Shown piece by piece: positions 37,026-49,600 of a stretch of DNA of 64,000 nucleotides; the stretch's first letter is position 1; every line of letters begins with the position of its first letter. Where the stretch lies: positions 15,054,075-15,118,074 of the forward strand of contig NC_026658.2 of assembly GCF_000004075.3 (NCBI RefSeq), written 5' to 3'. The translations under genes were made by a program, and so were the position numbers. Source of the DNA: Cucumis sativus (lineage: Eukaryota; Streptophyta; Magnoliopsida; Cucurbitales; Cucurbitaceae). The notes beneath the pieces are model-generated. The model worked only from the letters and a program-made list of their open reading frames with translations. It was not told where the DNA came from and did no database searches.

Positions 37026-38760
37026 ATGGAGGGAGGAGTTGAGGTGTTTGGATTTTGGCCAAGTCCGTTTAGTTTGAGAGTGGAATTGGCTCTCAAACTC
37101 AAAGGCATCCAATACCAATACGTTGAGGAAGATGTATTAAACCAAAAGAGCGATTTGTTGGTGAAATACAACCCAATTTACAAGAAGGTTCCTGTTCTTG
37201 TTCACCATGGAAAACCTATTTCAGAGTCTCTTGTAATTCTCGAATACATTGAAGAAACGTGGAAACACAGTCCCATCTTGCCCCAAGATTGCCATGAAAA
37301 AGCTCTTGCTAGGTTTTGGGCTGCCTATATCGATGGAAAGGTACACAAACATTATTGCTGCCCTCAATTTTTTTTTTATTATTCATTTTTCCTGTGTATT
37401 TTTGCAATCACTCTCAACTTTTAACCGTAAAAGTTGGATTGTGTTGTAGAAATGGTACAAATTGAGCCGTCAAGCTTATGAAATTGTTACAATTTCTAGT
37501 TTGTACTGTTGCTTTAAATTTAAATGTTTTATAACTATCGGGCTTGTCTCTAGCCCTCTCCCACCTCCTGTTCTATACTTTTGTATAACTACTGGGCTTA
37601 TCTCTAGCCCTGGAGATGTCCGAGTAGTTGGAGCCATAACGAATGGTTTTAACCAATGGTTTTTTGTTATGTTATTTGATAACAATATTTTTTTTAAAAG
37701 TGCATGTTTAAGTTTTGAAAAAAAAACATAGGCTTTGAAAACAAAAATACTTACATACATCTTTTGTGTATTTCACCAAATATAGACAGCTGACAAATGT
37801 TTAGCTTCTTACTTCATTTCTAATTTTTGTGCATGCGGTTAGGATACACCAAGTCTTACTCTTTGAAATTTTGTAAGAGTTCAAATATGCTGTTATATAT
37901 GAAAGATGAAGTCCATGTTGGGAAAAAAACTCCAGTTTATAGAAAGCAAGAATAAACAAAAATAAAAAACTATAAAAGAAAACACACAAATTTACGTGAA
38001 CAACTCTACTGAGAAAACCACAAGCTATTGGTAAGAAATCCCATTTTGCAAATTTTTTTTATTAATCACACAAAATTCTCTCTGCGCTACCTCTCAAAGC
38101 ATTTGTTTGTATATGTCACTCACACCTTTTCTCCACTATCTTAGTATATAAGCCAAAAATAAAATTTAATTAGAACTAGTACACCCAAATTTTGAAGCGT
38201 TCTTAACTATACAACAATTTGAAAACCAAGCCAAAGATTTCTGTTTATAGTGTTTGGAGTTCGATCGCTTAATTGAATAGGATTGCACACTCTTCTTGTT
38301 ATATCCTGCTTGTACAAATTACCATTATAAGCATGATTAGATGAAAAGAATCATAATTTTTTAACAAGCAAATGGTAATAAAACAGAAGTAACAGTAATA
38401 ATTGATTTTGATTTTCAGGTAGTGTCTGCTTTAGGAAAAGTTTGCGGAAGCAAAGGAGAAGTGATAGAGGAAGCAGTAGAAGAAGCAAAGGAGGCATTGG
38501 AACCACTTGAGAAAGAGCTTAAAAGCAACAAATTTTTTGGGGGAGAAAAAATTGGGTTTTTGGACATTGTGGGCATTCTCATAGCCTTTTGGATTCCTGC
38601 CAGTGAAGAAGCTTTAGGGATTGAAATGTTAACAGCCCATAAATTTCCAAACCTAATACAATGGATTGAAGAACTTGCCAATGACAATGTCGTGAAGGAG
38701 CTTATCCCTAAAAAGGATGACCTTGTTACCCATATGAAAACTGTTCTTGGAAAAAACTAG
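37026..38760 (+). CDS. tau-class glutathione S-transferase (GST-1 of the array)
   Basis: Exons 37026-37340 and 38419-38760 with a 1078-bp GT-AG intron; 218 residues, the usual tau length. The thioredoxin-fold N-domain (1-78) has the predicted catalytic Ser13 in FWPSPFS, glutathione-binding Lys54-Val55 in KKVPVL and Glu67-Ser68 in ISESLVI. The helical C-domain from about residue 90 carries [24 protein letters not shown] and the closing Lys/Asp-rich helix. Tau GSTs conjugate glutathione to herbicides and oxidised lipids or act as peroxidases, in the cytosol (established). The intron position after YIDGK is the single conserved tau intron. ORF, splice sites and promoter element are all intact, so I expect a working gene. 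It is first in a plus-strand tandem array. Confidence 0.93.
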
Positions 38761-39883
38761 CTAAAAGATCATTTCAAGTTATACATTGTGTTAGTGATGC
38801 GATCTCACTTCCTTTGTTTGTTTTAATTGATTTAATTTAGTTGAGATTCGGTGGTTGAGTTTGTTCGGATCTTTCTTATGATATCTCACTAAAGAGGTTT
38901 GGATTATTATTTAGTTTGTTCAGATTAATATATAAAGAAGTCTTTGTGGTTCTGCATTATTTTTTGGAAAGAGATATTCTGAAGAGTGGTTGATGTTGAG
39001 GATGCACTTTCAAGAACCAACATGAATATAAGAACATGAAGCTATGATTGCAAGTGGTCATTCATTAACGGAGTGATCCTATTAATGTTATGATTATTGT
39101 TATTGTACAATATAGTTTTGATGGCTGAGTTTGTCCATGGTCGTTAAAGTGTTGTACCCTCAGTCCATTGTAATGATCAATTATCATATGTCGTCTAAAA
39201 CGGTGCTATAACAACCCGTACAACAATAATATGTATGTGTTTTCTCATATGTTTTATTTCAATAACTGGAATATGAACAAAGATGATTGTGATTTTATGA
39301 TTGATTGAAAAGTTGGAAAAAGAAATCTTCTTTGTATGCACGCGCGGTGCGAGAGAGAGAAGAAAATCACGAAAGAATATATGTTTGTATATATAGAAAT
39401 TTCTAATTACTAAGAAATGGAGTTTTAAATAAGAGATGTGGTATTCTATGATATACGAATTTTGGTGATTGATTGCCGAGAATGCAAGTGGAAAAATCTC
39501 CACCAAGGCGACATATTGATTTAAGGAAAATTCCACCTGGTGGGATAAGAACAAAGGAGCTTGAGCTGAGAATGAGGGCTGGTTGATTTTCAACATAAAT
39601 TTTGATGGTCCTGTCCGACCCCAATATAATTGAGTCATGAGGTAGAAAATCTCTGATTGGAATGGAAATGGAAGATCTCATCATGTAAAATGAAAAGATG
39701 TTGCGATCTCTATGAAATATATATGAATTCTTACTAATTTCACTAGATATTAGTTTAATTTTGAGATGAAATTTATGCTTATTGATCTATTATTATAATA
39801 ACATGTTTGCTACACCCATGATTGATGGAGATAGAAGTTTTATTAAAAGAAAAAATTTAGATTGCAACACCAAGGGTTAAAGA

Positions 39884-39928
<45 letters not shown>

Positions 39929-40179
39929 AGATATATGATATTCAAGACATTCTTCCAATGCCCTAAACAAAGTTCATGTTCCTCAGTCCTCACAAACCAC
40001 TAACATTCTCTAGAAAGTAGATAATACAAAACAAAGAAACCCACACATATGGGAGTACATAATATAAACTTAATTTTTAAAATAAAAAAAAACTAAAAAC
40101 GAAATCATGCCAAACAGGGTTCTAGTTTCTCATTTGTTTTTCGAATTTTCTGTGTAGATGTATTTGTATATACACACAG
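38761..40179. other. intergenic DNA between GST-1 and the first relic
   Basis: Contains the 3' flank of GST-1. At 39.19-39.69 kb two overlapping minus-strand frames run through less AT-rich sequence, but neither resembles a known protein. A (TA)n(CA)n microsatellite is at 39887-39927. No GST exon 1 was found here. Confidence 0.45.
39887..39927. repeat. compound (TA)n(CA)n microsatellite
   Basis: About thirteen TA units run directly into seven CA units. Confidence 0.85.
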
Positions 40180-40541
40180 CTTCTAGGTGAAATGATGAAA
40201 GCAAGGAGCAGGCAGGGAAAGGAGAACGAAGAGCAGTAGCAGAGACATGTGAAGCATTGAAAACACTAAAAGAAGAGCTGAAAGTGAAGAGATTCTTTGG
40301 AGGAGAGACGCTGGGATTTGTGGACATCGTCACCAACTTCATAGCGTATTGGATTCCAGCCATCGAAGAAAGTCTTGGCCTCGACGGTTTGTTGAGCACT
40401 GAGATGGAGAGACTTCCAAACCAACGGCGATGGTGCAATGAGTTTGAAGAACACGCCATTGTCAAAGTTATTCCGCCTCCAAAACAAGACCTCCTTGCTT
40501 TCTTTATATCTCAGTTTGGAACCAATGTTGCTTCCAAATAA
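40180..40541 (+). pseudogene. tau GST exon-2 relic, divergent subfamily
   Basis: Follows ACACACAG. From about 40191 a frame runs to a TAA at 40539-40541 and encodes a tau C-domain (VKRFFGGETLGFVDIV, YWIPAIEESLGLDG, RRWCNEFEEHAIVK). The first codons after the acceptor are in a different frame, and an in-frame TGA precedes at 40188-40190, so the start is shifted. No exon 1 exists within 1.4 kb upstream. The protein differs clearly from the other exon-2 sequences here (LGLDGLLSTEMERLP insert), so it comes from another tau subgroup. Most of the domain is well kept, suggesting fairly recent loss. Confidence 0.78.
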
Positions 40542-41507
40542 ATGATATCGTGCTTGCATTGATCCTAAACTTTTAAACATTTTAAATTTGTAATAAGTTT
40601 TCTAGTTTTGTATCTATTTGGTATCTATATAATCTAAAAATTAAAAGTTCTAATACAACTTAAAATTAGTTTTAATTATGTATCAAATAGATTTATGAAA
40701 AGTCTTCTTTTTTCAAATTCACGTTATGTGGTAGCTATCTATATTATTCTTACAAATCAAATCAAATGATTTAGAGTGGTCCTAAACAATTGATGGATGG
40801 TAATAACTCAAATCTTTTTAAGATAAAACTTAAAATTAGGAAGGATTGAAGTATTGAAGGCCGAGAAATGAACTCTATCATGCTGACTGATATAGACAAG
40901 TGAATTAGGAGAGAATGTTATTTTAGTAAGTGATATTGAAATTGTACTCTAGAGTACTTAACCATGTGTATCGATGGAATCAGATAAAACACCTTATATA
41001 TATATATTATTCTACTCTACATAGTTATGGATACAACTTAATACACTTACTAAATCATTAACTAGTTTGAGCTTTTCGAGCTCTGTGGCTTTTGGTCTGC
41101 TTCCGTTGGGTTTCTTCTCCTGGTTTCAATGATCTCTTTATATTTTTTATATTGTTTAAAACTAAATTTACTTTAATTTTTTTAAAAAAAACTAAATTTA
41201 GAATTAGGGGTGTTTGAAATTTATCTTTAAATGTTTAATTTATTATTTTGAGTTTATATTTAACAAATCACATAAAAATTTGTATCATATCTGAAAATTT
41301 TGATAGTCATCCATTTGGCTAGAAATAATAATCAAAACTATTGTAAACAACGGTAGATTTAGTATAGATCTAGAAGAATTTTTCCCAACTTTATGTTTTT
41401 TATATAATAATAATAATATATGTATATAAGTATACCATGTTAAACATCACTCCTTACATTTTTTTCGTCGATATTTTTACTGAAGTATAACAAAAATTGA
41501 AATTCAG
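40542..41507. other. AT-rich spacer, no gene seen
   Basis: Lies between two solo GST second exons. I searched it by eye for a GST exon 1 (motifs KKVPVL, ISES, RFWA) and found none. Confidence 0.5.
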
Positions 41508-41860
41508 GTTATGCCGGCGGTACTGAGAGTTGCAAGAAGCCAAGAAGACGAAAGAGAGAAGGGTATAGAAGAAGCGGAAGAGACACTTGAACCACTTGAG
41601 AAAGAGCTTAGTAACAAGTCATTCTTTGGAGGAGACAAAATTGTATTTGTTGAGACATTGTAGGCCTCATTTTAGCCGGCTGGATTCCTGCAACTGAAGA
41701 AGCTATAGGGTTTGAGCTTTTATCAGCCCACAAGTTTCCAAATCTAACCAAATGGAGCCAACATTTTGTGAACCATAGCGTTGCAAAGGAAGTTTTACCT
41801 GAAAAAAATTTCCTTGTTAACTTTTTGAAGAATGTTACGTTTCGTCCAAAAAACAACTAG
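41508..41860 (+). pseudogene. tau GST exon-2 relic close to the 50467 exon
   Basis: Begins after an intact acceptor (AATTCAG) and runs to a TAG in the usual place. It shares long blocks with the exon at 50467, e.g. GTTGCAAGAAGCCAAGAAGA and ACACTTGAACCACTTGAGAA. A one-base gain at GTTGAGACATTG (versus GTTGACATTG) shifts the frame and brings in a TAG within FVDIVG. A few small length changes are near the 3' end. There is no exon 1 upstream. It looks like a recently duplicated, then disabled, second exon. Confidence 0.85.
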
Positions 41861-42454
41861 ATCAACATCATCAAATTGGGAGTGAAGAAGAGTTTTATAT
41901 ATGTTTGAATTTATATCCCCTTACTGTGGGGGGAGTGTGAATTTTTCTTTTTATGTAGTTTTATTATTCTAAATAAAGGTGAAAGTGCTCGTAAATAAAC
42001 TTCAATTATTTTCCCTCAAGTTTCTACTTCGATTTCTACTCTTACTCTATATCTACTATCCTCTAATTCCATTTTTATTGTATATAAAATTTCCCGTCTT
42101 TTGAGAGTTTGTCATCACAATTTATGTGATTATTTTATGCAATTCAGGTGGTGATTTTTAGGCTAATTAGAATGTATAGTTACCTTTTTAGTTATTTAAT
42201 TATACTTAGGATTTAGCTCAGTTCTTTGTGTAGCGATCTCTTGCTTTTTGGCTTCCACCATATCCGCCTTTAGATCCATACTACTGTCGACCAGATCAGA
42301 TCCTTGCAAGTCCGTTCGATGTCGTTCATTCTCAAGATCTGAAATGAGAGAAAATAATTCATATATATAATTAGCTTATTTTAAGAGTTGAAGACACTAA
42401 TGTAATAAAGAACTGATTTTAAGGCTGTTGATGTACAAACCCCTATTTTAAATG

Positions 42455-42590
42455 GCAAAATCCTCTTGTAGCTAATTGGATTCAAGCCATTGTTGAAGAA
42501 AGTTTCAATCTGGACGATGCGTTGAGCAGTGATTAGATAGAGATGCTTTCACAAAGCTACAACAATGGTGACTTGAAAACTTAAAAAATG
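42455..42590 (+). pseudogene. short tau GST exon-2 fragment (same subgroup as 40180)
   Basis: CTAATTGGATTCAAGCCATT, GTTGAAGAAAGTTTCAATCT and GATGCGTTGAGCAGTGATTA align with the middle of the 40180 relic (TATTGGATTCCAGCCATCGA ... GGTTTGTTGAGCACTGAGAT). Several stops and small indels are present. It covers only about a third of exon 2. Confidence 0.7.
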
Positions 42591-43820
42591 AAAAGTGTAT
42601 TTTGTTCTATTTATTTTGATCGACCGTCTATTCTCCTTCATTCTTGTAACTTTGACTGAGTTTGATTTCGACAATGAATGGAAAATAAAATTATAAAATA
42701 AAAGGCTATGATTAATATTGTTGAATTAGTAAAAGAACTAAGCTATATATGAATAATGAGAAATTAATGGTGGTTTAAATATAGAGGAGGGCACATGTGT
42801 GTGGTGGGAGAAAGAGGGGTCATAGCTGGTTTATTTATTTACATTTAGAAGAGAAGTCTCTTTAGTATAATATATTAATATAAGGGTATGGGTAATGATA
42901 AATAATGGTAATGGACACCATTTTTATTCTATAGTATGATGAAGAGTCCCTCGTGGGCATTTATTGATGAAGTATCCCTGTTTGTCAGATGAAAGGATCA
43001 CACTTTCAAATTTTTTTATATATTTCATTTTTAGTTTTTTCATTCTATATCTATAGAAGTTCTTTTTAATTTTAAAGAAATCATACATTTTCATTCAAAT
43101 ATTTTTCTTTCAATTTTCACATATTTCACGTGTGAATTTCAAAAATTACCATCCATTTCCACAATTTTTCTTAATGTTTCATCGATATCGATATTTTCAT
43201 AAAATTGAGACCTTGATATTTTCACCCACAATAAAAATTGAAAGGGTTAATAATGATGTATATAACTATATATTTTTTTATAAAAAATTACAAAGGTAAT
43301 AAAATCAATCCACGATAAATACACACCATAATTAAAGTTAAAAGAATGTATTTAATTTACCAATCTAAATTATAATTATTTAATGATATTGAAGAAAACA
43401 AGTAACGTGTTCATAGATTAGAGGAATATTAAACCGTTTTATATAGTTAATATAACATAAAATATGAATGATACATGTATTACTTAAAAATTTATTAAGT
43501 ACAAATAATATATTTGTATTCAACAATCAACAACAAATTAAAAGTAACAATAATGATTAATTAATTGATTAATGATGCTTCATTATTTTTGAGTTATAAA
43601 AATCCGAGAATCTTGGAAAGCATAAAAATAAACCAATATGAGCTGAATTTTAATATTTTCTTAATAAGATCCTAACTTTTAAAATGTGAAACAAACCAAG
43701 ATAATTAAAGTCTGTATGAACAGTTGATGTGAAACAAATAGGAAATAATAGATATTAAAGTGAAAGATCAAAAGGCGAATATTTTGTAAATGAAAAAAAA
43801 GTAAAGAAATAATTGGAGAC
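42591..43820. other. AT-rich spacer and GST-2 promoter
   Basis: No coding feature. Its last part is the distal promoter of the gene at 43963. Confidence 0.45.
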
Positions 43821-43839
43821 TTACGTAGCGGCTTACGAC
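43821..43839 (+). promoter_or_regulatory. ocs/as-1-like element of GST-2
   Basis: TTACGTAGCGGCTTACGAC is the best match in the window to an ocs-type bZIP site. It continues into the shared module CACCGGTGATCTCCACCTCA. A TATA box (CTATAAAT, 43881-43888) follows about 42 bp later, and the ATG is at 43963. Confidence 0.75.
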
Positions 43840-43962
43840 ACCGGTGATCTCCACCTCACGAAACCTTATCCCAACCTTTCCTATAAATTAAAACATAACA
43901 ATCAAAAGTAGACAGTCCCTTTCATTTACTTTCTTTTCAGAGAGGGAAAGAAAAAAATTAAC

Positions 43963-45237
43963 ATGGCCGGAGAAGAGGAAGTGAAAGTGTTTGGTTTCCG
44001 CTCAGGTTCGTATAGTCGGAGAGTGGAGTTAGCTTTTAAACTCAAAGGCGTCGATTATGAACACATTGATGAAGATTTGCTTAACAACAATAAGAGCGAT
44101 TTGTTGCTGAAATACAACCCAATTTACCAGAAAGTGCCGGTTCTTGTCCACAATGGAAAACCCATTTCAGAGTCTCGTGTAATCCTTGAATACATCGACG
44201 AAACTTGGACCCAAAATTATGCCATCTTGCCTACAGATCCCTATGAAAGAGCTCTTGCCAGATTCTGGGCTAAGTATATTGATGAAAAGGTACGCTTTTA
44301 CAAGTTTGACCCCTAAAATTTTAACACTTTCCTTTTTTTTTTTTTTTTTTCTTATTTAAGTAAAATTGGAATAGATAGTATGTATTATCGCAATTTTAAT
44401 CTCCCAGGTTTAAAGTCGGTATCTATTTGATAGTCAAATTAAATTTTCAAAACAATCGCTGTGGTTCTTCACTAAACACAGTTGGTTTACGCGGAGAATT
44501 AATTCGAGCTTATATGTGGCTCCTTTTCCTTTCTTTCTTGACTTCTTCTCTCTTCCTCTCTCCAGGAGAAAATTGGAGAAAATATCCTTACGAATGTGAA
44601 GTAGCCAAATAAATAGATCCCAAAACAACTAAAATCCAAAATTGATCCCCTAGAGTGGTAGATACATAATTAAATCTGATTTAAAAAATGGTAGCAGAGG
44701 GCAGTAGTATGATTTAGAATGTTCATTTCTGTGTTCAAATCTCTGGATCAATGTTTCCTTTCCATTAATATAGAAGGTTCATTTTTCTCCATTGAACCAA
44801 AAACCTAAGTAAATTGAAGCAATTCAAATATTATAGTTCAAATGGAACAGGTATGTTATTGTTAAAAGAGTATTGTTTTTGAATTTAAGGTTGTGCCTGC
44901 GATAGAGAAAGCTTTTAGAAGCAATGAAGAAGAAAGAGAGAAGAGAATAGAAGAAGCTCAAGAGATGCTAGAACCACTTGAGAAAGAGCTTCAAAACAAG
45001 TTATTCTTTGGAGGAGACAAAATTGGATTTGTTGACATTGTAGGTCTGGTTATACCAGGCTGGATGCATGCCAGTCAAGAAGCTGCAGGCTTTGAAGTTC
45101 TAACAATTCACAAATTTCCAAACCTAAACAGATGGATTCAAGATTATTTGAACCACAGCGTTGCAAAGGAAGTTCTACCGCAAAAGGATTTTCTTGTTGC
45201 ATTTTTGAGCAAAGTTGTGTTTGGTAGAAATAACTAG
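43963..45237 (+). CDS. tau-class GST (GST-2), Gly at the catalytic Ser position
   Basis: Exons 43963-44289 and 44890-45237 (600-bp intron); 224 residues. The glutathione site has QKVPVL (Lys58-Val59) and ISESRVI (Glu70-Ser71). The C-domain has [25 protein letters not shown] and HSVAKEVLP. In the N-terminal loop the sequence is [12 protein letters not shown]; aligned to [12 protein letters not shown] of GST-1, the catalytic serine column holds Gly15, flanked by Ser14 and Ser16. The usual aromatic residue before it is Arg. Either a neighbouring serine serves or the enzyme is altered, e.g. in ligand binding. All other features look intact, and the promoter has an ocs-like site plus TATA box. Closest in-window relative is GST-3 (46628). 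Confidence 0.92.
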
Positions 45238-46492
45238 CTCTTCAGAATATGAAAAGATTTAGTTATTGAACCAATAGTGTTGATTGAATTCTTGGAGTTT
45301 TTAGAAGTTACGAGGGACTAAGTAATATTTATGGTTTTTAACTACATTTTGTGTCCTAATTAATAAATGAATGTTTAGTTGAATCAAAAATCACATGCAT
45401 TAGAAATTAAGCTGGCAAGTTTGGATTTATTTTGTTGGTGCTTTTGTTTAATATAATTTTATGGTGAGTGTTTCTTAATTTCTAATGTTTAATTACATAT
45501 TTATGATCATATCTATATCTAGCTATACTATATTAAAAAAAAGAGAGAGAATATGTTAAAAACATTTTTGGACAATTATGTCCCTTCTATGATTCATATA
45601 TATATATATATATATTTAAAAAAATATATTGTTGATATGAACTTGTAAATGGTAAATTTATTATTTGACTATATAAATAAATAACTATTCTTAAAAAATA
45701 CTAATAAATATAAAGAAACCCAAAAGTTTATTACAAAGGTATTTTTTTTCTTTTAATTTTTTATTATTTAAAAGTAATGTAAGTTAAAAGTTAAATTTGA
45801 AATGGATGTCTATTAAATATTAGTGGTGGAGAGAGATGACATCATTCAAATTAAAAGTACTAATTAATTTATTTCACATTAATAAAATTGTAGCTATTTA
45901 TTAAGTTGGTTCATTTACTATTTAAAGGAGAGAGCCGAATTCCAAAGATGCCTCCTTAAAGTATATTGATGTTCCTCTCACACCTACCACTAGTATTCTT
46001 CATTAGAATTTAATTTACTTCTTAGTAGAGTATTATCTATAGTTGTTTTATTAGAAAAAATAAATAAAGAAAGAAAATGAAAACTTATTTTCACGTTACA
46101 TTTTTTAGTTTGAATTTAATTTTGTTTGGTTTTTAGATTTTAAAATGTTAAATTCTTGTATTCCAAATTTGATGAAAAATACTTAGATAAATGTTGAGGC
46201 TTTTTAAAGATTGTTGAATCATAGTTCTACATGTTTTATTATACTTTTTAAAAAATATTTTAATTAATTTTTGTATATGTGGAAGAATGTGAAGCCTACA
46301 TATTTGTGCATCCTTTATTATTGAGAAGAATAATTCAATAAGAGTTAGTTAATTCAATTAAAATAGAAAAATATTTTAAAGGGTAAAATTACTATAAAAG
46401 ATTACAAATATAGGGACAATTTTGTGCATAATATTTAGTAAAAGAAAAAAGAAGAAGCTTAAAGTCTTGATCTGGCAAAGTGATTTGGACGC
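45238..46492. other. AT-rich spacer and GST-3 promoter
   Basis: Holds a (TA)n run near 45.60 kb. The last ~170 bp (from about 46320) match, in inverted orientation, a decayed copy at 55.98-56.13 kb. Confidence 0.5.
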
Positions 46493-46511
46493 TCACGTAG
46501 CTGCTTACGGC
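46493..46511 (+). promoter_or_regulatory. ocs/as-1-like element of GST-3
   Basis: TCACGTAGCTGCTTACGGC is followed by CACCGGTGATCTCCGCATCA and, 43 bp on, a TATA box (TATAAAT, 46554-46560). The ATG is at 46628. Spacing is almost the same as in GST-2, consistent with recent duplication including the promoter. Confidence 0.75.
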
Positions 46512-46627
46512 ACCGGTGATCTCCGCATCACGAAACTTTATCCTAACATTTCCTATAAATTAAAAGAAAAAGAAGTAAATAAACCACTCCAATCCTCTTC
46601 ATTTAGTGAAAAAAAAGAGAGAGAAAC

Positions 46628-49600
46628 ATGGCCGGAGAAGATCAGGAAGTGCAGGTTTTTGGCTTCCGATCAGGTCCGTATAGTCTGAGAGTGGAATTGG
46701 CTCTCAAACTCAAAGGCGTCGTTTATGAACATATTGATGAAGATTTGGTGAACAAAAAGAGCGATTTGTTGGTGAAATACAACCCGATTTACAAGAAGGT
46801 TCCTGTTCTTGTTCATCATGGAAAACCCATTTCAGAGTCTCTTGTAATTCTTGAGTACATCGATGAAACTTGGACAGAAAATTATGCCATCTTGCCTCAA
46901 GATCCTTATCAAAGAGCTCTTGCCAGATTCTGGGCTAAGTATATTGATGATAAGGTACGCTATCAAAGTTGACCCCAAAATATTTTTCTCTTTTCTAACC
47001 ATTTCTTTTATTTATTTGTTTGTTATTTTTTAAAAAGTTTGTAGTCAATTCTATAAATAAATAAGTTTTTGGGAATTATATATTTTCGTTTTTTTAGATT
47101 TCATTTAGTTTTACAAAATATAAGTGGAAAGTGGAAAGTCTTAGAAAATTTAGGTAATTGTCCGATCAAATTCTGCTGCAAATTTGTAGAAATATTTAAT
47201 TGTTTTTATTTTCTTTTAATCCATCCGCCTATTTCTCTTATAAGAATCACACTCATATTAAAGCTAGAAAACATATATAACACATATATTACAACTTTGA
47301 ACCCAATCAATTTATGTTTTTGAGTTTAGACAAAACACATATCACGTTTCTTCTAGAAGTAGCACTACGAAGGAAGGAAACTTTGTGATGTATCCAACTT
47401 CAACAATTTTGAAAATCAAGAGGAATACCTTCTTGGAGAAGATAAAAGATTGTGAATCAAAAATTGTCATCGAACACTTAATTTAAAGACTTGTTCGTGG
47501 ATATTCAAATACTCATGAAGCAACCATTCATGAGATCTCACTACAAGAATTTTGACAATTTTCTAAGGTCAAAACTTTCGAAAAAACATTTAATAGTCTT
47601 TCGATATAAAAAACCTTTGAAATGTGTTGAAATAGATCCTATAGAAAAAACCTAAAATCTTTTTCGAAGGTTTACTAACCTTTGAAGATTAGTAATTCTC
47701 GAAGGTTTACTAACTTTTGAAGATTAATAGTTCTAGAAAGGTTTTACTAACCTTTGATAACGGTTAAATTATTCATCAAAAAATGTTTATTATCAAATGA
47801 TTTTTTTCGAAGGTTTTCGTAACATAAGTTTTTCAACAAATGTATAAATGCTTCAAAAACTTAAAACTTATTTTCAAGATATAAACTTGAAACAAAACTT
47901 GCTTGAGAAGATGAGATTATCTTAGAAAAAATAACCAAACTTCAAAATAATGCTCTTTGACATTAGTTGTGAAAACCACAAATTCAACGAACACAACAGG
48001 ATATAATTGACTTCATGGATATGAAAGAGAATCAAGATAGAGATAATGAAATACCGATAACAACAAGGCAATATCAAGTTTGAGGATCTATAAATGTAAC
48101 AAACGAAATCTTGGATTCCCCTAGTTCCCTGCACCAACAAGAATAAAAATGAGTATTGAGTATTTGGTAGGGTATATATTTCTATTGACTAACAGATGGT
48201 ATATATTTGGTAGGATGTTTACCATTTTTTTTTTCATTTTCACTTGCTCTTTGTCACTGCAAAAGAAGCTTACAATTTAAGAGAAAACAGGCTGAGAAAA
48301 CAGTGGAGGTAAGAGAGATTAATGAAGATGAAGCAAGATTTGGTGTTAAATCACTACTACAAATTTAGAAAAAAACAAACAAAAATAAGAAACCATCAAA
48401 ATGACACAGTTAGCAAGGAGATAAATATTCATACTACCAGCACAAGTTGGTCAATACTTCTCGTCATTGGTATTGCTTAAACAGATATAAAAATTTATAC
48501 CAAAGTTTCATCATCAACTTGTCAGTTTGACTAAGAGTTAGTTCGGGATATAACTTCTAAAGGAAGTGCAAATGAAGTACTTCAGGAAAAGATCAAAACA
48601 TTGGTTCGATTGTAGGTGGTCTTAACCTTTTCAAAATTACTTCTAGTATCTAACATAAAACATCTTGAGAAGTTACACAGTGTTTTTAATTAACTAAAAC
48701 CCCTTTCTCATTATGCTTAAAGTCATTTGGTACACAGTCTGAGTGAGATTGATTTTGATCAGTTTCACATTGGCTCAACTGTGATGGCACATGGCATTGA
48801 GAAATGTGAAGTCTATACTATAAAACTCATGAAATTAGATCTAAAAGGACTTCTGGGAAAGCAAAATTTCATGCTTGGAATGTCTAAATTAGTTCTCTAA
48901 GGGCTCCAATACATCGCAGGGATTGGATCCACATTCCACTCAGTCTAAACAGAAGACTTAATCCAAAACAGAAACAAGTTCTAGTAGATTATAGCATCCA
49001 AATTTAAGAGATTCTTCCAAGATTTCTTCCAAACAAGGAACGAAAATAAACCCAGTTGCATATGTTAATGAACTAACCTTTCTTCTCCTCTTCAAAGTAA
49101 GTGTGATGTCCATCGTATACTCCATACTCAAAATCTTCCTACGAAACGAAACTCAAAATTATCAACATCTCCATCCCAAAATTAACTGACATCGAATCTA
49201 ATTTAATTTAAATCAATGAATCCAAATAAACACATCGCAACTCATAACTTGAAAACCTAAAACACAACAATATCAGAGAGTTAATAGTCTGATCCTAAAT
49301 CCACAAATCTTACCTGCAACTGCACAATAAGAAACTAAAAATTGCTCAACACATAAATGAGCTTATTAATCGAAACGAATCAAGAGGATTGCCAATCTAG
49401 CAAGTTTATTCACAAAAATTGGTTTAAATTTTGGAGTTCAACTTGCACATCAATCTTCTCCTGCAATCAACAGTCGTTACCACCTGTCTATATTACCAAC
49501 CATTATGAGTTTATGATCAATCAAATGAGAAATCAAGTAGAAAATGAAATCAATTACCAGGTCGGGCGAGACTGACAACAGAGAAAGGAAAATGTATATT

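Noticed and set aside
39195-39684. Two overlapping minus-strand frames of 147 and 93 residues
   Set aside because: Composition is less AT-rich than the flanks, but neither frame shows a recognisable domain, and they overlap in different frames; probably unannotated repeat DNA.
41040-41160. Possible first exon for the 41508 relic
   Set aside because: GTGGCTTTTGGTCTGCTTCC loosely recalls the start of a tau exon 1, but nothing downstream matches KVPVL or the ISES block; treated as chance.
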